The notes beneath the pieces are model-generated. The model searched no databases. It was not told where the DNA came from and saw only the letters and a list, made by a program, of their open reading frames with translations. DNA of 8,496 nt, from NCBI GenBank assembly GCA_945862035.1, contig CAMAXB010000127.1:1-8496 (forward strand). The letters are read 5' to 3'. This DNA comes from Opitutus sp. GAS368 (GTDB taxonomy: Bacteria; Verrucomicrobiota; Verrucomicrobiia; Opitutales; Opitutaceae). This document shows, piece by piece, positions 5,712-8,496 of this stretch (position 1 is its first letter; every line of letters starts with the position of its first letter). Position numbers and translations under genes: made by a program.

Positions 5712-8177
5712 TCAGCGAAAAAATTCAGGCAAAAAACGCTCACTCTGGATAATTCGACCGGCGAAGGCCTGTCCGCAGACGCTCAGGCCGATGGGGTTGG
5801 CGCCTAGATAAACCTCGGCGGCACTCGCCGGGTGAAACGGGTGCTCGATCTCAAAAATGAGTTGTCCGTCCACGACAAGTCGCAGGGGCCCTACCGGTGC
5901 CTTTGCGCCCGGCTTGATGTGCGAGGAGAAGCGCGCATGGTCGCGATGCGCAGGCGGAAACAGGCCACCTTGGGTCAGCTCAATCGTGTGATAGCGTGCC
6001 GGTTTTAATTGAATTGGTTCGGAAAGGGGTCCGCCCACGCCCCAATGGTCGATGCCGAAGCGAACGCGTCCGTCAGCTTCGTATTGAATGTAGAGACAGT
6101 CGGCAGCTCCTGTTCGCCCCGTGACAATCAACGGTTGAGGGCCCCCCGAGGAGGGCAGCTCCACGGTAAGGCGAATCGATCCGAAGGCCGCGAGCTCCTG
6201 TTGCTGGAGCCGATACCATGCCCCGGCTACGATCAGAACGGCGAGCCCGCCGACGGCCGTCAGGAGTACCGCCTTGCGGTGGAGCGGAGTGCGCCGCCAG
6301 ACGATCCCGGCGTGATAGCGACGTATTGCGTCCATTCCGACCGTCTGCAGCATTGCGTTCAGGGGGCGCCGCCGATGAACCCCAATCGCCACGAAAGGTG
6401 TGGCGACAAATCCGGCCAACGACAGCAACCACGCCGCGCGCAGGTAAGGAACTCCGGGATAGGTGATCACGACCTCGCTCTGTCCGGCGGGAACTGCGGC
6501 CGCGACCATTCCGGACGGACTTCGCTCGGCAGGCGCTTTGCGACCGTTGACAACGGTCATGTAGCCCGGAACGAACACCTGCGGGGTTTCGAGAAAGCCG
6601 GCGCGGGGGGCGTCGACTGTCGCGGTGTAGGGTGTGAGCGATAGAATACGAATGGGCAGAGTCGACGAATCAAAGTCAAAGGCCTCGACGGCTACGCCGC
6701 TGACCGGAGTCGAGATCAAGACCGTCCGTCTCCGATCCGGTATCGCGCGCAGCGTGAGCGTGTGCGCTGCCTCGGCAGTTGCACCAAAGGCGCGGGGGCC
6801 ACCACTGTTGGGCAGGAGGTAGTTTCGCAGTAGGCCGCCGCCATGCAGTTTGATTTCTCCCGTTGCGGCGGGATCGGTGAACTCGAAGCGCAGCAGAACG
6901 TCGCGACCGGCAGGAATCACCACCGGAATTTCGCTGAGAAGGGGGGTGAGGAACAGACGTGGTTCCAGGGAAGCGCGTCGACTCAACACGATCGTGGCGT
7001 TATCGGTCATGGCGGCCATGGTTTCGTCGCGTAGGCTCGAGACGAATTCCGGGTCAATCCAGCCGTGGGAGAAGGTGGCTGGCTGCCAGCCGAACAGCAG
7101 GTAGGAGGAGCGCGTCAGCATCACGTTCTCCGGACTGAATCGCACGACGCTCTCCGCCGTGCTTGCCGTGGACCGGGCCGCATGGATGTGGAATTTCGCA
7201 ATCTCCATTGCGCTCCAGCCGCAGGCGGTGACAAGTGCCAGTCCATGCCGCCAGTTCATCCGCTGCCATGGTCCGACCTGTCGGCCGGCGGCAAGGGCGG
7301 CAACGACCACCGCCAGTCCCGAGAGCATCAGATAGAAGCGCTGCATGGGCCAGACATTGGTGACGTCGACCAGCTTGGCGGGAACCCACTCCCAAAGAAG
7401 CCGGGTGACCCCTGGAACGGGAAACGTTGCCACGAGAAGAAAGAGGGCAGTGAGGAGCAGCCCCTTGCCGGTCGGCCCGTCCGACCACAGCGCCGCCAAA
7501 CCTGCGATCAGAATGAGGGTCAATCCGTAGCCTAATTGGAAGTTGCCTTGACCCCCGTCCAAGTTCACCGGGAGAACAACGCCGGGAAGCGAAGCCTGCA
7601 CGTTGCGCAGCAGGGAAGAAAGGGCGTCGTCGCCGACGTGAGCGTTGTGGTAGCCGAGCTCAAGCGACTCGACGGAGTAAAGCAGGTACGCAAGAAGCAC
7701 CGTGAGCCAGGCGGCTCCAACAAAAGGGCGGGTCAGATTGCCCGGCGCCCCAGCGAGGAGGGCAAAGCGCCAAACCTGAACGCCAACCAAAGGAAGCGTC
7801 AGCCAAACGCCGATCGCCGGGTGCGCAGACCAGATCAAGCCCAAGGTGGGTAGACTCAACAGGAGCCCGGCGGTATCATCGAGCCGACGAAGCGAAATCG
7901 CGAGACCGGTAAAGTAAAAAGGGATCCAAGGAGCCGCCATCGCAGTGGCGAACATGTCGCTGCCAAGGAGGGCTGCGGCCAGCGCCGGGGCGGATGCGTA
8001 GAGGAATCCGAGGGCAGGGGCCAGCCAGCGTTGCCGTGGAGCAAGCAGGCGAGTGCAGAGACCGGCGCCGAGGGCGGCGCCGGTGATGCTCAGAACGGCG
8101 GCGAGATTCTGTAATGCGACAAAGGACAGTTGCCGCAGGGTCAGGAGGTCGAGCAGGCCGGCAAATAAGGTGAAATA
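5712..8177 (-). CDS. YfhO / PTPS-related-like polytopic membrane protein with C-terminal module (main part, downstream of a frameshift)
   Basis: The frame is open and protein-like from codon TAT at 8177 to the TGA at 5712. The first ATG in this frame is at 7955 (747 residues from there), but the 74 codons above it (YFTLFAGLLDLLTLRQL onward) are clearly hydrophobic membrane protein and continue the frame of the 8496-8178 segment, so the ATG is not the true start. Hydrophobic segments fill the first 250 residues after 7955. A soluble beta-rich region follows at about 330-500, ending in FLETPQVFVPGYMTVVNGRK and AAVPAGQSEVVITYPG. That pattern (a 'PGW/PGY..-.V-G' strand, then 'vpaG...V...Y') is typical of the C-terminal part of YfhO/PTPS-related membrane proteins, which are linked to cell-surface glycan glycosylation. 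A membrane segment at about 562-580 then leads to the module at 591-740. Whether the gene works in the living organism depends on whether the frameshift is real. Confidence 0.8.
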   Translation of the reverse strand, partial: YFTLFAGLLDLLTLRQLSFVALQNLAAVLSITGAALGAGLCTRLLAPRQRWLAPALGFLYASAPALAAALLGSDMFATAMAAPWIPFYFTGLAISLRRLDDTAGLLLSLPTLGLIWSAHPAIGVWLTLPLVGVQVWRFALLAGAPGNLTRPFVGAAWLTVLLAYLLYSVESLELGYHNAHVGDDALSSLLRNVQASLPGVVLPVNLDGGQGNFQLGYGLTLILIAGLAALWSDGPTGKGLLLTALFLLVATFPVPGVTRLLWEWVPAKLVDVTNVWPMQRFYLMLSGLAVVVAALAAGRQVGPWQRMNWRHGLALVTACGWSAMEIAKFHIHAARSTASTAESVVRFSPENVMLTRSSYLLFGWQPATFSHGWIDPEFVSSLRDETMAAMTDNATIVLSRRASLEPRLFLTPLLSEIPVVIPAGRDVLLRFEFTDPAATGEIKLHGGGLLRNYLLPNSGGPRAFGATAEAAHTLTLRAIPDRRRTVLISTPVSGVAVEAFDFDSSTLPIRILSLTPYTATVDAPRAGFLETPQVFVPGYMTVVNGRKAPAERSPSGMVAAAVPAGQSEVVITYPGVPYLRAAWLLSLAGFVATPFVAIGVHRRRPLNAMLQTVGMDAIRRYHAGIVWRRTPLHRKAVLLTAVGGLAVLIVAGAWYRLQQQELAAFGSIRLTVELPSSGGPQPLIVTGRTGAADCLYIQYEADGRVRFGIDHWGVGGPLSEPIQLKPARYHTIELTQGGLFPPAHRDHARFSSHIKPGAKAPVGPLRLVVDGQLIFEIEHPFHPASAAEVYLGANPIGLSVCGQAFAGRIIQSERFLPEFFR
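5736..6185 (-). other. Module copy E (C-terminus of the YfhO-like protein)
   Basis: Residues 591-740 counted from the ATG at 7955. It shows PQPLIVTGRTGAADCLYIQY, VRFGIDHWG, GGLFPPAHRD, LVVDGQLIF and the ending GANPIGLSVCGQAFAGRI. It follows directly after a single hydrophobic segment and short basic/glutamine stretch (YRLQQQE), so it is a membrane-anchored terminal domain as in the other two proteins. Confidence 0.78.
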
Positions 8178-8496
8178 GGGGCGGTGCGAACGGTGTGAAC
8201 GTTCCCATTAAACGCGTAGTCACTCTGCCCAATGAGAACGGGAAAGATGCCGGCCCTCAGTTGGGTCACGAAATCGGCAACTTGCAGTCCGTAGTGGTAG
8301 CTGTCGCCTGCCCCAATTTGGCCGTCGTGCAAATAGGGCTTTGCGATCCAAAGAGCGCCGACCGCGGCGACAGCCATGACGGCGAGTTCGGCGGCGATCC
8401 CGCCGCGCTTGGCGTTGAGCCCGCGGACTGCGATCGCCGCGACGAGCGCGGTCTGGAGGATGACCAAGAGGGCAGCCGCGATTCGGACGGGATCCT
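8141..8496 (-). CDS. N-terminal part of the YfhO / PTPS-related-like protein (5' end outside window; frameshifted)
   Basis: The frame is open from the window edge down to a TGA at 8141. No start is needed within the window: the reading frame DPVRIAAALLVILQTAL continues upstream of the TTG at 8467. Residues 1-50 are hydrophobic, then comes GAGDSYHYGLQVADFV (61-76), LRAGIFPVLIG (79-89) and NGNVHTVRTA (96-105). This resembles the first extracytoplasmic loop of PTPS-related (YfhO-superfamily) membrane proteins, where an acidic residue precedes an aromatic/histidine pair and an 'l..G.fPv' segment follows. After A105 the frame turns into the unrelated tail PISPYLPACSTS, while shifting by one base gives P-Y-F-T-L-F, a natural continuation into the 8177-5712 frame. 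The last 12 codons of this open frame are therefore out of frame. Confidence 0.72.
   Translation of the reverse strand, partial: DPVRIAAALLVILQTALVAAIAVRGLNAKRGGIAAELAVMAVAAVGALWIAKPYLHDGQIGAGDSYHYGLQVADFVTQLRAGIFPVLIGQSDYAFNGNVHTVRTAPISPYLPACSTS

Noticed and set aside
5703..5715. Small perfect inverted repeat (CTGAC-TGG-GTCAG) at the end of the YfhO-like gene, near a poly-A/T run
   Set aside because: The stem is only five base pairs and on the coding strand the T run lies before the hairpin, not after it, so it does not look like an intrinsic terminator.
6009..6644. Plus-strand open frame of 211 codons
   Set aside because: It is antisense to the YfhO-like gene and has no domain-like features.
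8141..8185. Programmed frameshift at the CCCC run
   Set aside because: I see no classical slippery heptamer or obvious downstream structure; a plain indel or sequencing error is simpler. Kept only as a frameshift observation.
8490..8495. GGATCC at the window end as a possible cloning junction
   Set aside because: A single six-base site is expected by chance and there is no vector-like sequence next to it.

Overview
The window is a GC-rich, densely coded block in which every credible gene lies on the minus strand, so the gene order reads from high to low coordinates. I see four genes, two of them running off the window edges: (i) a large polytopic membrane protein of the YfhO / PTPS-related type (8496 down to 5712, 5' end outside the window, broken by an apparent single-base frameshift near 8178-8181); (ii) a 945-residue polytopic membrane protein (5607-2770); (iii) a class I SAM-dependent methyltransferase (about 2698-1961); (iv) a second polytopic membrane protein paralogous to (ii), running off the low-coordinate edge (1949-1). 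The gaps are about 104, 71 (or a 7-base overlap, depending on the start chosen) and 11 bases. That spacing is consistent with one transcription unit, with a possible break before gene (ii).

The unifying feature is a domain of about 140-150 residues, predicted to be beta-rich, that occurs five times: once at the C-terminus of gene (i), three times in tandem at the C-terminus of gene (ii), and once at the visible C-terminus of gene (iv). Its signatures are a 'PL..TG..G..D.LYI.Y' start, an 'RFG.DHWG'-like centre in three copies, a 'MGSLYPP'-like segment, a 'V.LDG/NG'-like strand and a terminal 'G.N.IG.S...FxGxI...R'. I do not recognise it as a named family. It always follows a multi-spanning membrane region, so it probably lies on the outer face of the cytoplasmic membrane.

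The membrane parts look like GT-C-type (lipid-linked sugar) glycosyltransferase scaffolds, but no substrate can be read from the sequence. With the methyltransferase, the locus could make or modify a cell-surface glycan or glycolipid; that is inference. The gene style, frequent lack of clear Shine-Dalgarno sequences and large GT-like membrane proteins would fit a Verrucomicrobiota/Planctomycetota-type bacterium, but this placement is a low-confidence impression. I see no RNA genes, mobile elements, CRISPR arrays or convincing terminators.
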